NCBI RefSeq assembly: GCF_002101295.1
Contig: NZ_CP020778.1
Span: 1,281,001 to 1,345,000 of the forward strand
Length of the DNA stretch: 64,000 nucleotides
Direction of reading: 5' to 3'
From: Candidatus Pelagibacter sp. RS40
GTDB taxonomy: Bacteria > Pseudomonadota > Alphaproteobacteria > Pelagibacterales > Pelagibacteraceae
Position numbers and translations under genes: made by a program. Below are positions 18,976 to 27,981 of this stretch, one piece after another. Position 1 is the first letter of the stretch, and each line of letters begins with the position of its first letter. The notes beneath the pieces are model-generated. The model made no database searches. It saw nothing but the letters and a program-made list of their open reading frames with translations, and had not been told where the DNA came from.

Positions 18976-19863
18976 ATGTTTAAAGGTTCAAATGTTGCTT
19001 TAGTTACACCGTTCAAGGATAACAAATTAGATGAAGAAAGTTATATAAAGTTAATTAATTTTCATCTGGAAAATGGTACACATGGACTAGTTCCTGCTGG
19101 TACAACAGGTGAATCTCCAACCTTAAGTCATAAAGAACATGAAAAAGTTATCGAACTTTGTATAAATGAAGCAAAAGGAAAAATACCAGTTATTGCAGGA
19201 ACTGGATCTAATTCAACTGAAGAAGCAATAAATCTTACAAAGCACGCGGAAAAAGCTGGTGCTGATGGTGCACTAGTAGTTACACCATATTATAACAAGC
19301 CTACTCAAGAGGGTTTATATCAACACTACAAAGCCATTAACGATAACTGTGGAATACCTATAATTGTTTATAATATTCCAGGAAGATCTGTAATTGATGT
19401 TTCAGTTGATACTATGGCGAGAATGTTTGAACTTAAAAATATTGCTGGAGTAAAAGATGCAACTGGAATTCTTGAAAGAGTAGACCAACACAAAAATAAA
19501 ATGGGATCTGAATTTATACAGCTAACAGGAGAGGATGGTTTAGCTTTTGAATACAACAAAAGAGGAGGAGTTGGATGTATTTCTGTCACTGCCAATGTTG
19601 CCCCTAAACTTTGTTCTGAGATGCAATCATTATCTACTTCTGGAGATCAAGATAAAATTAGTCAAGCAGAGAAAATTGATGCCTCATTACAACCTCTTCA
19701 CAAGTCACTTTTTATTGAAAGTAATCCATCACCTGTAAAATATGCTGCTAAACTATTAAACTTATGTGATGATGCTGTAAGATTACCACTAGTTAAAATT
19801 ATGGATACTACCAAACAAGAGGTAGAGAAGGCACTTAAAATCGCAAAATTAATTAATGAATAA
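18976..19863 (+). CDS. dapA: 4-hydroxy-tetrahydrodipicolinate synthase
   Basis: Condenses pyruvate with aspartate semialdehyde in the lysine/diaminopimelate pathway. Visible signatures are ALVTPF at the start, [24 protein letters not shown] with the catalytic Tyr, YNIPGRS, and the Schiff-base Lys in GVKDATG. At 295 residues it is full length. It is the first gene of a ten-gene operon ending in recO and overlaps smpB by eight bases. Confidence 0.97.
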   Translation: MFKGSNVALVTPFKDNKLDEESYIKLINFHLENGTHGLVPAGTTGESPTLSHKEHEKVIELCINEAKGKIPVIAGTGSNSTEEAINLTKHAEKAGADGALVVTPYYNKPTQEGLYQHYKAINDNCGIPIIVYNIPGRSVIDVSVDTMARMFELKNIAGVKDATGILERVDQHKNKMGSEFIQLTGEDGLAFEYNKRGGVGCISVTANVAPKLCSEMQSLSTSGDQDKISQAEKIDASLQPLHKSLFIESNPSPVKYAAKLLNLCDDAVRLPLVKIMDTTKQEVEKALKIAKLINE

Positions 19864-20326
19864 AAAAACCTTAAGTGGTTTAAAAATCATAACATTAAAT
19901 AGAAAAGCTTCTTTTAATTATTTCTTTAAAGAACTCTTTGAGGCTGGAATTGTATTAAGAGGATCTGAAATAAAATCTATAAGAGACGGTAAAGTTAATA
20001 TTGCAGATTCATATGCTGTTGAAAAAGATGGTGAAATTTATTTAATTAATTCTCATATTCCTGTTTATAAACAAGCTAGTTATTCAAATCATAGCCCATA
20101 TTCTGAAAGAAAATTATTATTAAATAAAAAGGAAATTAATAAATTGATTGGTAGAATTAATGAAGAAGGATTTACATTGGTTCCCACAAAAATGTATTTT
20201 AAAAAGGGAAAAGCAAAGCTAGAAATTGCCGTTGCAAAGGGAAAAAAACAGCATGATAAACGACATACAAAAAAAACTAGAGATTGGAACCGTGAAAAAG
20301 CAAGGTACTTTAGAAAATCGAGCTAA
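19856..20326 (+). CDS. smpB: SsrA-binding protein SmpB
   Basis: Binds tmRNA and brings it to stalled ribosomes for trans-translation. The 156-residue protein has the family core: NRKASFNYF, then [29 protein letters not shown] residues 27-51 and [21 protein letters not shown], plus a basic C-terminal tail ending RYFRKSS. The ATG at 19856 lies inside the last codons of dapA. The tmRNA gene itself is not in this window. Confidence 0.97.
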   Translation: MNKKTLSGLKIITLNRKASFNYFFKELFEAGIVLRGSEIKSIRDGKVNIADSYAVEKDGEIYLINSHIPVYKQASYSNHSPYSERKLLLNKKEINKLIGRINEEGFTLVPTKMYFKKGKAKLEIAVAKGKKQHDKRHTKKTRDWNREKARYFRKSS

Positions 20327-20330
20327 TTAT

Positions 20331-20819
20331 GTGTATTTAGCACTAGGTTCAAATCTTGGAAATAAAATTAGCAATTTAATTAAAACCCAACAATTAATCA
20401 TAGAGAGCAACATTCAAATTTTGAAATCTTCAAGCCTTTATAAAACTGAGTCCTGGCCTAACAAAAAATTTCCTTTTTATGTAAACTCAGTGATATTGGT
20501 GAAAACGTCTTTTAATCCTATTAAATTATTTAACATCATTAAATCAATAGAAATAAAGATTGGTAGAAAAAAAGCTATAAAAAATCATCCTAGAGTTTGT
20601 GATATTGATATTATTGATTTTAATGGGAAAGTTTATAATTTAGAAAAAAATAATCAAAACCTTTCAATCCCGCATAAGTCAATGCATTTAAGGAATTTTG
20701 TTTTATTTCCACTATTTGAGATATCAAAAAACTGGTCTCATCCAATTTTAAAAAGAAATATTAAAGATTTAATATTTTCTTTGCCCACAGACGAACTAAG
20801 AACTATTAAATTAATCTAA
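20331..20819 (+). CDS. folK: 6-hydroxymethyl-7,8-dihydropterin pyrophosphokinase (GTG start)
   Basis: Transfers pyrophosphate from ATP to hydroxymethyl-dihydropterin in folate synthesis. HPPK signatures are LALGSNLGNK, YKTESWPNKKFPFYVNSV, and RVCDIDIIDFNG with the metal-binding Asp pair. The frame remains open upstream into smpB to a TTG at 20226. The family starts immediately before YLALGSNLG, so the GTG at 20331, four bases after the smpB stop, is the best start and gives 162 residues. Confidence 0.9.
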   Translation: MYLALGSNLGNKISNLIKTQQLIIESNIQILKSSSLYKTESWPNKKFPFYVNSVILVKTSFNPIKLFNIIKSIEIKIGRKKAIKNHPRVCDIDIIDFNGKVYNLEKNNQNLSIPHKSMHLRNFVLFPLFEISKNWSHPILKRNIKDLIFSLPTDELRTIKLI

Positions 20820-20840
20820 AAAAAATGATATAATATAAAT

Positions 20841-22586
20841 ATGATTAATTCTGAAGATCTCATTAATAAGGTTAAATCTTATAACAAATTTCTAAATCCT
20901 GATGCATTGTCAAAGGCTTATGAATTCGCCTTGAAGGCGCATAAAAACCAAAAAAGACATTCTGGCGATCCATACGTTATTCATCCAGTTGCAGTGGCTA
21001 ATATATTAACAGATTTAAAACTTGATAGTGCTACAATAGCAACTGGTTTGTTACATGATACCATAGAGGATACTCATGCTACTTACAAAACTATAGAGGA
21101 AGAGTTTGGTAAAGAAGTTGCAGATCTTGTTGATGGTGTAACTAAGATTTCCGAGTTTGAAAATCAGGCTATATCAAATTCAAAAGCTGAAAATTTCAGA
21201 AAGCTTATTCTAGCTACTTCTAAAGATATAAGAGTTTTATTAGTAAAACTCGCTGACAGATTACATAATATGAGAACGTTAAAAGCAATCGATAAAATTG
21301 AAAAACGTCAAAGAATAGCAAAAGAAACTATGGAAATTTATTCACCGTTAGCAGATAGAATGGGTATGAATAGAATAAGAGATGAACTTGAGGATTTATC
21401 TTTTGAGGTTTTGAATCCAGAGGCAAGAAAATTAATTAAAGATAGATTAAACCAAATCAAAGATAGCAATTTAGTTAATTATAATAATGTATTGTCTGAA
21501 TTTGAAAATTTATTAAATGAAAATAATTTAAAATTTAAAATATTTAGTAGAGAGAAAACACCTTTTTCAATATGGAGAAAAATTCAAAAGAAAAGAACTT
21601 CATTAGAGCAAATAACTGACATTATTGGTTTTAGAATTATACTTGATGATGTTGAAAACTGTTACAGATGTTTAGGAGCTTTACACAGTAAATGGAACTG
21701 TATACCAGGTAAATTTAAAGATTACATATCATCACCAAAAATTAACAACTATAAATCTATTCATACTGCAATCATTGGTCCCAATCAAAGACCAATTGAA
21801 ATACAATTAAGAACAAGTCAAATGCACGAATTTGCACAAAGAGGTATAGCATCACATTGGAAATATAAATCATCAGAAAAATTTAATTCACTTACATGGA
21901 AAGAGTATGATTGGTTAGCAGATCTTGTCGAGATAATTGATAAAAATGAAAATCCAGAACATTATTATGAATATACAAAACTACAAATGTTCCAAGAAAA
22001 TGTATTTTGTTTTACTCCAAAGGGTTCTGTTATTAAACTACCAAAAAATGCAACACCAATTGATTTTGCATATGCTGTACATACTCAAGTTGGTGATACA
22101 GCGGTAGGTTGTGAAGTAAATGGTAATGAGCAAGCTTTGCAATCTGTACTTAGAAATGGAGATGTCGTTAAAATTATAACATCTAAAAAAGTTTCTCCAT
22201 CATTGCATTGGTTAACTAGTACTAAAACAGGTAAGGCTAGGGCAGCAATACGAAGATATTGGCAATATAGAGAAAACACAAAACCTTTAAAACAGAAAAG
22301 ATATAATACTACACTGTGGATTTCCTTAGAAGATGAGCCAGGTAAATTAGGTGATGTGACAACTATGATAGGTATTAATAATGTTAATATTTCAAGTGTC
22401 GAAATGGTGGAGAAGACAAAAAAAAATATTAATTTTAGATTTAATTTAATAATCCATGATTTGAAAAACTTTACAAAACTTATTAGTGAACTAAAACAGA
22501 AAGATTACAATTTTAAAATTATAAGACATAAGAACAAAAAATATGCTTTCTTTAAAAGACTCTTTAGCGGTTTTAAGAAAAACTAA
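20841..22586 (+). CDS. Compact bifunctional (p)ppGpp synthetase/hydrolase (Rsh)
   Basis: Makes and degrades the stringent-response alarmone. Domains in order are an HD hydrolase (about 25-165, with GLLHDTIEDT and LADRLHNMRT), a synthetase (about 230-345, with REKTPFSIWRKIQKKR, DIIGFRI and EIQLRTSQMHEFAQRG), TGS (388-450) and ACT (492-570, DEPGKLGDV). The 581-residue length is well below the usual 700 or more. Only about 40 residues separate TGS from ACT, so the helical and zinc-finger/RIS region is missing. Both active sites appear intact. The substrate loop reads NNYKSIHT where NGYQSLHT is usual. rpoZ, often just upstream in Alphaproteobacteria, is absent. Confidence 0.93.
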   Translation: MINSEDLINKVKSYNKFLNPDALSKAYEFALKAHKNQKRHSGDPYVIHPVAVANILTDLKLDSATIATGLLHDTIEDTHATYKTIEEEFGKEVADLVDGVTKISEFENQAISNSKAENFRKLILATSKDIRVLLVKLADRLHNMRTLKAIDKIEKRQRIAKETMEIYSPLADRMGMNRIRDELEDLSFEVLNPEARKLIKDRLNQIKDSNLVNYNNVLSEFENLLNENNLKFKIFSREKTPFSIWRKIQKKRTSLEQITDIIGFRIILDDVENCYRCLGALHSKWNCIPGKFKDYISSPKINNYKSIHTAIIGPNQRPIEIQLRTSQMHEFAQRGIASHWKYKSSEKFNSLTWKEYDWLADLVEIIDKNENPEHYYEYTKLQMFQENVFCFTPKGSVIKLPKNATPIDFAYAVHTQVGDTAVGCEVNGNEQALQSVLRNGDVVKIITSKKVSPSLHWLTSTKTGKARAAIRRYWQYRENTKPLKQKRYNTTLWISLEDEPGKLGDVTTMIGINNVNISSVEMVEKTKKNINFRFNLIIHDLKNFTKLISELKQKDYNFKIIRHKNKKYAFFKRLFSGFKKN

Positions 22587-23133
22587 TGCTCTTTTAGAAG
22601 GTCATTTTGTATTATCTTCAGGTCTTCATTCACCAAAATATGTACAATGCGCAAAACTTCTAAGCTATCCACATCTATCAAAAAATTTCTGTAATTCATT
22701 AAGTAAAAAAATTAAAAAAAATTTTAAAAAATTTGACCTTATACTTGCACCAGCTATGGGTGGCATTGTTATAGGATTTGAAATAGGAAGAATACTTAAA
22801 AAGGAAACAATTTTTTGTGAGAGAGTAGAGGGGAAATTCAAATTACGAAGAGGTTTTGATATAAAAAAAAATTCAAAAGTTTTGATAATTGAAGATGTCA
22901 TAACAACAGGAAAATCGAGTTTAGAATGTTTTAAACTTATTAAAAAAAAAAAGGCTAAAGTTATAGGTTATGCATGTTTGATAAATAGATCAAATAAGAA
23001 AACATTAAAAATTAAAAAAGGAAAAATCATATCACAGATTAAATTAGATGTTCCTACATACAGTAAAAAAAATTTACCAAATTTTCTAAAAAAAATTCCT
23101 ATCACAAAACCAGGAAGTAGATTTTTGAGATGA
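22543..23133 (+). CDS. pyrE: Orotate phosphoribosyltransferase
   Basis: Makes orotidine 5'-phosphate from orotate and PRPP. Signatures are LLEGHFVLSSGLHSPKYVQCA near the N-terminus (residues 18-38), LAPAMGGIVIGFE and the PRPP loop VLIIEDVITTGKSS. The first Met gives a 44-base overlap with the end of the rsh gene; no later start preserves the conserved N-terminus. The 196 residues match the alphaproteobacterial form. It overlaps pdxJ by four bases (ATGA). Confidence 0.95.
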   Translation: MLSLKDSLAVLRKTNALLEGHFVLSSGLHSPKYVQCAKLLSYPHLSKNFCNSLSKKIKKNFKKFDLILAPAMGGIVIGFEIGRILKKETIFCERVEGKFKLRRGFDIKKNSKVLIIEDVITTGKSSLECFKLIKKKKAKVIGYACLINRSNKKTLKIKKGKIISQIKLDVPTYSKKNLPNFLKKIPITKPGSRFLR

Positions 23134-23849
23134 GTATAAGATTAGGTGTAAATATTGATCACGTAGCAACTTTAAGGAATGCAAGAGGTGAAAAACATCC
23201 TGATCCATACTCGGCAGCACTATCAGCCTTAAAATATGGAGCTGATTCAATTACAATTCATTTGAGGGAGGATAGAAGACACATAAATGATATTGATTTG
23301 AAAAAAATTACAAAAAATAAAAAAATACCAACTAATTTAGAAATGGCTGCAAACGAAGAAATGTTGAAAATTGCAATCAAATCAAAACCTAACTTTGTTT
23401 GCATAGTTCCTGAAAAACGACAAGAAATAACGACTGAGGGTGGATTAAATCTAAAAAAAAATTTTAAAAAAATTAAGAGAATTATTCAAAAATTGAATAA
23501 TTCTAAAATTCGTACAAGTCTGTTTATTGATCCAAATATTGAAGATATAAAGTTTTCTAAAAAAATCGGCACACACTGTGTTGAATTACACACTGGTAAA
23601 TTATCTTTTAAAGTTAAAAATAAAATAAATTATTTTAATGAACTCAAAAAAATTAAAAAATGTTCAGAATTAGCAAATAAGTTTAATATTGAAGTACATG
23701 CTGGTCATGGCATGGATTATAAAACAGCAAAAATATTAAAAAAAGTCAAATTTATTAAAGAATTTAATATTGGTCATTTTATTATTGGGGAGTCAGTTTT
23801 GTTTGGAATGAATAAAGTAATTAAAAATTTTAAGAAAATAATAAGATAA
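23130..23849 (+). CDS. pdxJ: Pyridoxine 5'-phosphate synthase
   Basis: Condenses 1-deoxyxylulose 5-phosphate with 3-amino-2-oxopropyl phosphate in DXP-dependent vitamin B6 synthesis. Signatures are LGVNIDHVATLRNARGE, ITIHLREDRRHI, TNLEMAANEEML and HAGHGMDYKT. The 239 residues match the family length. The ATG overlaps the pyrE stop and acpS starts one base after its stop. Confidence 0.97.
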   Translation: MSIRLGVNIDHVATLRNARGEKHPDPYSAALSALKYGADSITIHLREDRRHINDIDLKKITKNKKIPTNLEMAANEEMLKIAIKSKPNFVCIVPEKRQEITTEGGLNLKKNFKKIKRIIQKLNNSKIRTSLFIDPNIEDIKFSKKIGTHCVELHTGKLSFKVKNKINYFNELKKIKKCSELANKFNIEVHAGHGMDYKTAKILKKVKFIKEFNIGHFIIGESVLFGMNKVIKNFKKIIR

Positions 23850-23850
23850 C

Positions 23851-24237
23851 ATGAATATCATAGGAAATGGTGTTGATATTGTTGAAAATAAAAGAATTAA
23901 TAAATTAATCGACGATAAGAAATTTATCAAAAGAGTTTTTACAAACAAAGAAATAAGATTTTCAAAAAATATAAAAAATAAAACGAATTATTATGCAAAA
24001 AGATTTGCGGCTAAAGAGGCATTCGTTAAAGCTTTAGGCACTGGTTTTAGAAATAATATAAATTTTTCAGATATAGAGGTAATAAATAATAAATTAGGAA
24101 AACCTAAAATAAATATTTCTAAAAAGGTAAGAACTTTTATAAAAAAAAAATTTAAATTAGATAAACCAAAAATTTATGTTTCATTATCCGACGAAAATAA
24201 GCATTCTATTGCTTACGTAATACTTGAAAACACTTAA
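23851..24237 (+). CDS. acpS: Holo-[acyl-carrier-protein] synthase
   Basis: Attaches the phosphopantetheine arm to acyl carrier protein. The 128-residue protein has GNGVDIVENKRI with the metal-binding Asp near the start and RFAAKEAFVKALGTG with the second acidic ligand. Its stop overlaps the lepB ATG by one base. Confidence 0.95.
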   Translation: MNIIGNGVDIVENKRINKLIDDKKFIKRVFTNKEIRFSKNIKNKTNYYAKRFAAKEAFVKALGTGFRNNINFSDIEVINNKLGKPKINISKKVRTFIKKKFKLDKPKIYVSLSDENKHSIAYVILENT

Positions 24238-24965
24238 TGAAAAAATTTATAATAGATAATACTAAAACCCTTATTTTTGCATTAATAATTGCAGTTTTTA
24301 TTAGGTCAATTCTTATACAACCTTTTTATATACCATCTTCTTCTATGGAACCTAATTTATTTGTGGGAGACAGATTATTTGTGACAAAATTTTCATATGG
24401 ATATAGTAAACATTCTTTTCCTTTTAGCCCACCTATATTAAATGGGCGTGTATTAAGTGATAATCCAGAAAGAGGAGATGTTGTTGTCTTTAAAACTCCT
24501 GCTGATAACAGAACTGACTATATTAAAAGATTAATAGGATTACCAGGTGATGTTTTACAGTTTATCGATGGAGATCTGTATTTAAATAATAATCAAATAG
24601 TTAAAACCATAAAGAATAAAAATGATTATTTATTTTGTGGAAACAATGAAATAAGTGTTTCAACATACGAGGAAAAATTACCAAATGGAAAAAAATATTT
24701 TGCATCATATAGAAATGACATATCCTTTAAAAATTCTGACAAATTTATAGTCCCAAAAGATCATTATTTTTTTTTAGGTGACAATAGAGATTGCTCAAAA
24801 GATAGTCGATTTTTATCTGAAGTTGGTTATGTGCATAAAAATAATTTAGTTGGTAAAGCACAAATATTGTTTTTTTCTTCTGATCCGAGAAAAGGTAGTA
24901 TTTTTTTGATTTGGAAATGGAACGAAATAATGAGATTCAGCAGATTATTTAAAAAAATTAAATAG
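24237..24965 (+). CDS. lepB: Signal peptidase I
   Basis: Inner-membrane serine/lysine protease that removes signal peptides. A single N-terminal membrane segment (about 10-30) is followed by the catalytic Ser in IPSSSMEPNL and the catalytic Lys in YIKRLIGLPGD. The later box is FLGDNRDCSKDSR. At 242 residues it is a standard compact form. It is coupled by one-base overlaps to acpS and rnc. Confidence 0.97.
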   Translation: MKKFIIDNTKTLIFALIIAVFIRSILIQPFYIPSSSMEPNLFVGDRLFVTKFSYGYSKHSFPFSPPILNGRVLSDNPERGDVVVFKTPADNRTDYIKRLIGLPGDVLQFIDGDLYLNNNQIVKTIKNKNDYLFCGNNEISVSTYEEKLPNGKKYFASYRNDISFKNSDKFIVPKDHYFFLGDNRDCSKDSRFLSEVGYVHKNNLVGKAQILFFSSDPRKGSIFLIWKWNEIMRFSRLFKKIK

Positions 24966-25630
24966 TGAAAAGCAAATTTAAAAATTTAGAAAATAGAATA
25001 AATTATGTATTTAAAAATAAGGTTTTTTTAATAACTGCATTCACACATAAAAGTTCAGACTCTGAAAATAATTACGAGAGACTAGAATTTCTTGGTGATA
25101 GAGTTTTAGGAATAGTAATTTCAAAAAAATTACTTGAATTATATCCAAATGAAAAAGTTGGTAGTCTTGATAAAAAATTTGCATCTTTAGTAAATAAAAA
25201 TATGTGTCTAGAAATTGGTAAAAAATTGAAAATAGATAATTTTATAAATATTGGAAAGGATAAAAGCAGAAAACAAATTGAAAATAAAATAATTTCAGAT
25301 TGTTGTGAGGCATTGATAGGTGCAATTTTTTTAGATTCAAATTTGGATCAAGCAAAAAAATTTATACTAAACAATTGGAGCACTTATTTGAAATCTTCTT
25401 TTGATAATGTTGTGGACGCAAAAACCAAATTACAAGAATATTCACTTAAAAAATTCAAAACTCTTCCTAGTTACAAACTAATATCGAATACAGGCCCTAG
25501 ACATAAACCAACTTTTAAAGTTGGAGTAAAAATTAGTAACACAAATTATATTTTTTCTACTGGATCTTCTAAACAAAAAGCAGAGCAATCTGCTGCAAAT
25601 GAATTACTAAAATCACTTAATAAAAAATGA
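24965..25630 (+). CDS. rnc: Ribonuclease III (GTG start)
   Basis: Cuts double-stranded RNA during rRNA processing and mRNA decay. The catalytic domain has ERLEFLGDRVLGIVIS and the second acidic site DCCEALIGAIFLD; a C-terminal dsRNA-binding domain (about 150-220) ends with SSKQKAEQSAANELL. The GTG at 24965 overlaps the lepB stop; no ATG keeps the N-terminus. recO follows with a four-base overlap. The era gene normally between rnc and recO is missing. Confidence 0.96.
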   Translation: MKSKFKNLENRINYVFKNKVFLITAFTHKSSDSENNYERLEFLGDRVLGIVISKKLLELYPNEKVGSLDKKFASLVNKNMCLEIGKKLKIDNFINIGKDKSRKQIENKIISDCCEALIGAIFLDSNLDQAKKFILNNWSTYLKSSFDNVVDAKTKLQEYSLKKFKTLPSYKLISNTGPRHKPTFKVGVKISNTNYIFSTGSSKQKAEQSAANELLKSLNKK

Positions 25631-26340
25631 ATTGGCAGGATACAGGTTTTTTACTCTCAAAAAATAAGTATAGTGAAAATAATTCTATAGCAGAATTTTA
25701 TACCAAAAATCATGGAAAAGTTACTGGTGTAATTTACGGATCCACATCAAAGAAAATAAAAAACTACTTATTAATAGGTAATAAATTTCATTTGAACTTT
25801 AATTCTAAGAATGACTCGAAGGTTGGTTACTTTAAATTAGAGATTGACCAAGTAGTTACACCATTATTTATGGACGATAAAAATAAATTATTATCTATTT
25901 CCTATGCAATGAGTTTAATTAAATTATTAACTGTTGAGGATCAACAAAATGAAAATGTTTTTTATCTTACTGACAATTTAAAAAATATATTAAATCATAA
26001 CAAATGGCTTTTAGAATTTATTTTTTGGGAGCTTAGTTTTTACAAATGTGTTGGTTATGATATTGAATTTAAAGATTATGTGAGTGAAGAAATTGGATCT
26101 AATGGTAACAAAAAATATTTTGTAAAATCTACAAAAAAAAATGTTCCAAACTTCCTAATTGATAAAAATTTTGAAATCGATAACTATAATGAGTTATTGA
26201 TCGGCTTTAAAATTGTAGGTGATTATTTAGAAAAAACTATACTAAAAACAATTGGCATAAACTATCCAAGTTCAAGATCTAACCTATATACGTCTATTAA
26301 AAATCTAAGTTTATTTGATCAGCAAAATATGAAATTATAG
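25627..26340 (+). CDS. recO: DNA repair protein RecO
   Basis: Loads RecA onto SSB-coated DNA in the RecFOR pathway. The 237-residue protein has the OB-fold opening (DTGFLLSKNKYSENNSIAEFYTKNHGK at residues 5-31) and a helical C-terminal part (LLEFIFWELSFYKCVGYD). Identity rests on this pattern and on position after lepB-rnc. Zinc-site cysteines found in some RecO are not evident. Its last 44 bases overlap the hemB coding end on the other strand. Confidence 0.87.
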   Translation: MNWQDTGFLLSKNKYSENNSIAEFYTKNHGKVTGVIYGSTSKKIKNYLLIGNKFHLNFNSKNDSKVGYFKLEIDQVVTPLFMDDKNKLLSISYAMSLIKLLTVEDQQNENVFYLTDNLKNILNHNKWLLEFIFWELSFYKCVGYDIEFKDYVSEEIGSNGNKKYFVKSTKKNVPNFLIDKNFEIDNYNELLIGFKIVGDYLEKTILKTIGINYPSSRSNLYTSIKNLSLFDQQNMKL

Positions 26341-27286
26341 CGTTTGATCCAGCTCTTTTAAATGCCATAAGGGTTTCATAAATGACGTTATCGTCTATTA
26401 TTCCTTGTTTAATACCATTAGCTATAAGACTGTACTCTCCTGAAACTTGATACGCTAAAACTGGAATTTTAAAATGTTCTTTAACGTTTTTAATTATATC
26501 TAGATAAGGTAAACCTGGTTTTACCATTACCATATCTGCACCTTCTTTAATATCGATTGAAACTTCTCTTAATGCTTCATTGGTATTTTTAAAGTCCATT
26601 TGATAAGTTTTCTTATCTCCTCTTAAAGCACCTTTTGATCCTACAGCATCTCTAAATGGTCCATAGAAACTTGATGCATATTTTACAGCATAAGAAATTA
26701 TCTGAACATCTTCAAATTTGTTTTTATCTAACTCTTTTCTTATTTTTCCAATTCTTCCATCCATCATATCTGATGGTGCTATTACATCACAGCCCATTGA
26801 TGCTTGTAATAGTGATTGTTTAACTAAAACATTTATTGTTTCATCATTAACAATTTTACTATTTTTTAACAATCCGTCATGACCGTGAGAAGTATATGGA
26901 TCAAGAGCAACATCACACATTATACCAATTTCATTTTTATATCTTTTTTTAATGTATCTAATAGCCTTACATACTAAATTATTTTCGTTTAATGCTTCAG
27001 AGCCTAATGGATTTTTTAACTTAATTTTTGTTTGAGGAAACAGTGCAACCATAGGAATTTTTTTTTTAATTGATTTGTCTATTATCTTTGAAAGTCTATC
27101 TATTGAATATCTATAAATATTAGGCATAGATTTAATAGGAATTTTTTGGTTAGAGCCATCTGTTAAAAAAATTGGAAGAATCAGATCGTTATAAGAAAGA
27201 CTATTTTCCTGTACAAGCCTACGTGACCAACTATTTTTTCTTGATCTTCTCATCCTTAAATTTGGATATTTTCCTGTGATAATCAT
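26297..27286 (-). CDS. hemB: Delta-aminolevulinic acid dehydratase (porphobilinogen synthase)
   Basis: Joins two 5-aminolevulinate molecules in heme synthesis. The 329-residue protein has SWSRRLVQENSLSYNDLILP-type N-terminal residues and CDVALDPYTSHGHDGLL in the metal loop. The Schiff-base lysines are in the SFYGPFRDA and MVMVKPGLPYLDI neighbourhoods. The metal loop has Asp where zinc enzymes have three cysteines, so a magnesium-type enzyme is expected. It is transcribed towards recO with a 44-base 3' overlap and diverges from the beta-hydroxylase gene across 70 bases. Confidence 0.96.
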   Translation of the reverse strand: MIITGKYPNLRMRRSRKNSWSRRLVQENSLSYNDLILPIFLTDGSNQKIPIKSMPNIYRYSIDRLSKIIDKSIKKKIPMVALFPQTKIKLKNPLGSEALNENNLVCKAIRYIKKRYKNEIGIMCDVALDPYTSHGHDGLLKNSKIVNDETINVLVKQSLLQASMGCDVIAPSDMMDGRIGKIRKELDKNKFEDVQIISYAVKYASSFYGPFRDAVGSKGALRGDKKTYQMDFKNTNEALREVSIDIKEGADMVMVKPGLPYLDIIKNVKEHFKIPVLAYQVSGEYSLIANGIKQGIIDDNVIYETLMAFKRAGSNAIISYFADQINLDF

Positions 27287-27356
27287 TATTAATTATATGT
27301 ATGATGCGACAAAAGTTATATGTTATATATAAAATAATAAAGTATTTATTTAGCGC

Positions 27357-27980
27357 ATGAACAACGTATCTTATCTTAAAGAAGTAAAAAAAAGTAATTC
27401 TAATAGTGATTTTCACTTACAAGACGTAAGTTTTGACATTGAAAAATTACAAGCTGCTTGTGATGAAGTATTGAACATGAAAGGCTTTGACACAAGTTTA
27501 GGAATACCCCACTTTGCAGGTATATCATTAAATCAAATACCAGGCGACCCTGACTCAATTAAAGGAAGCAAGGTTAGAGGAGTATACTGGACAAAGCCAG
27601 ATTCAACTGGGAAAGAAGTTAGCCGTGATGTTGCAATAGAGGAAGAAAAATATACTGAATTTGTAAAAGATTTCGAACACACTTATTTCAAAGAAGTTTA
27701 CGATGTATTAAGCAAAAGATACAAACTTGGGAGAATGAGATTATTGTTAAAAGAACCTCGATCAACTTTAAGTTGGCATAGAGACCCAGAGCCAAGACTG
27801 CATATACCAATATATACTAATCCTGGTGCAATTATGGTTGTTGATAAAGTTGCTCAACACATGCCTGCTGATGGTTCTGTCTGGATTACAAACAATACAA
27901 AGTATCATAATGCTTTTAACGGAGGTGAAGAAAATAGAGTTCACCTAGTTGCATGCGTTTTAGATTACAAATTTAATTAG
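27357..27980 (+). CDS. Aspartyl/asparaginyl beta-hydroxylase-like iron/2-oxoglutarate oxygenase
   Basis: The 207-residue protein ends in a cupin-type iron/2-oxoglutarate site: SWHRDPEPRLHIPIYTNPG gives the H-x-D pair and a downstream Arg, HMPADGSVWITNNTKYHNAFN gives the third His, and NRVHLVACVLD gives the 2-oxoglutarate-binding Arg. This is the arrangement of the aspartyl/asparaginyl beta-hydroxylase family. The substrate is unknown. The N-terminal 90 residues show nothing I recognise. It precedes rpiB by one base, but rpiB gives no functional clue. Confidence 0.75.
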   Translation: MNNVSYLKEVKKSNSNSDFHLQDVSFDIEKLQAACDEVLNMKGFDTSLGIPHFAGISLNQIPGDPDSIKGSKVRGVYWTKPDSTGKEVSRDVAIEEEKYTEFVKDFEHTYFKEVYDVLSKRYKLGRMRLLLKEPRSTLSWHRDPEPRLHIPIYTNPGAIMVVDKVAQHMPADGSVWITNNTKYHNAFNGGEENRVHLVACVLDYKFN

Positions 27981-27981
27981 T

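Noticed and set aside
20226..20330. Longer FolK with a TTG start at 20226
   Set aside because: The extra 35 residues lie inside smpB and precede the family's normal N-terminus; the GTG at 20331 fits better.
20829..20834. TATAAT six bases before the rsh ATG as a promoter
   Set aside because: It would make a leaderless transcript inside a tight operon, lacks a -35 match, and such hexamers are frequent in AT-rich DNA.
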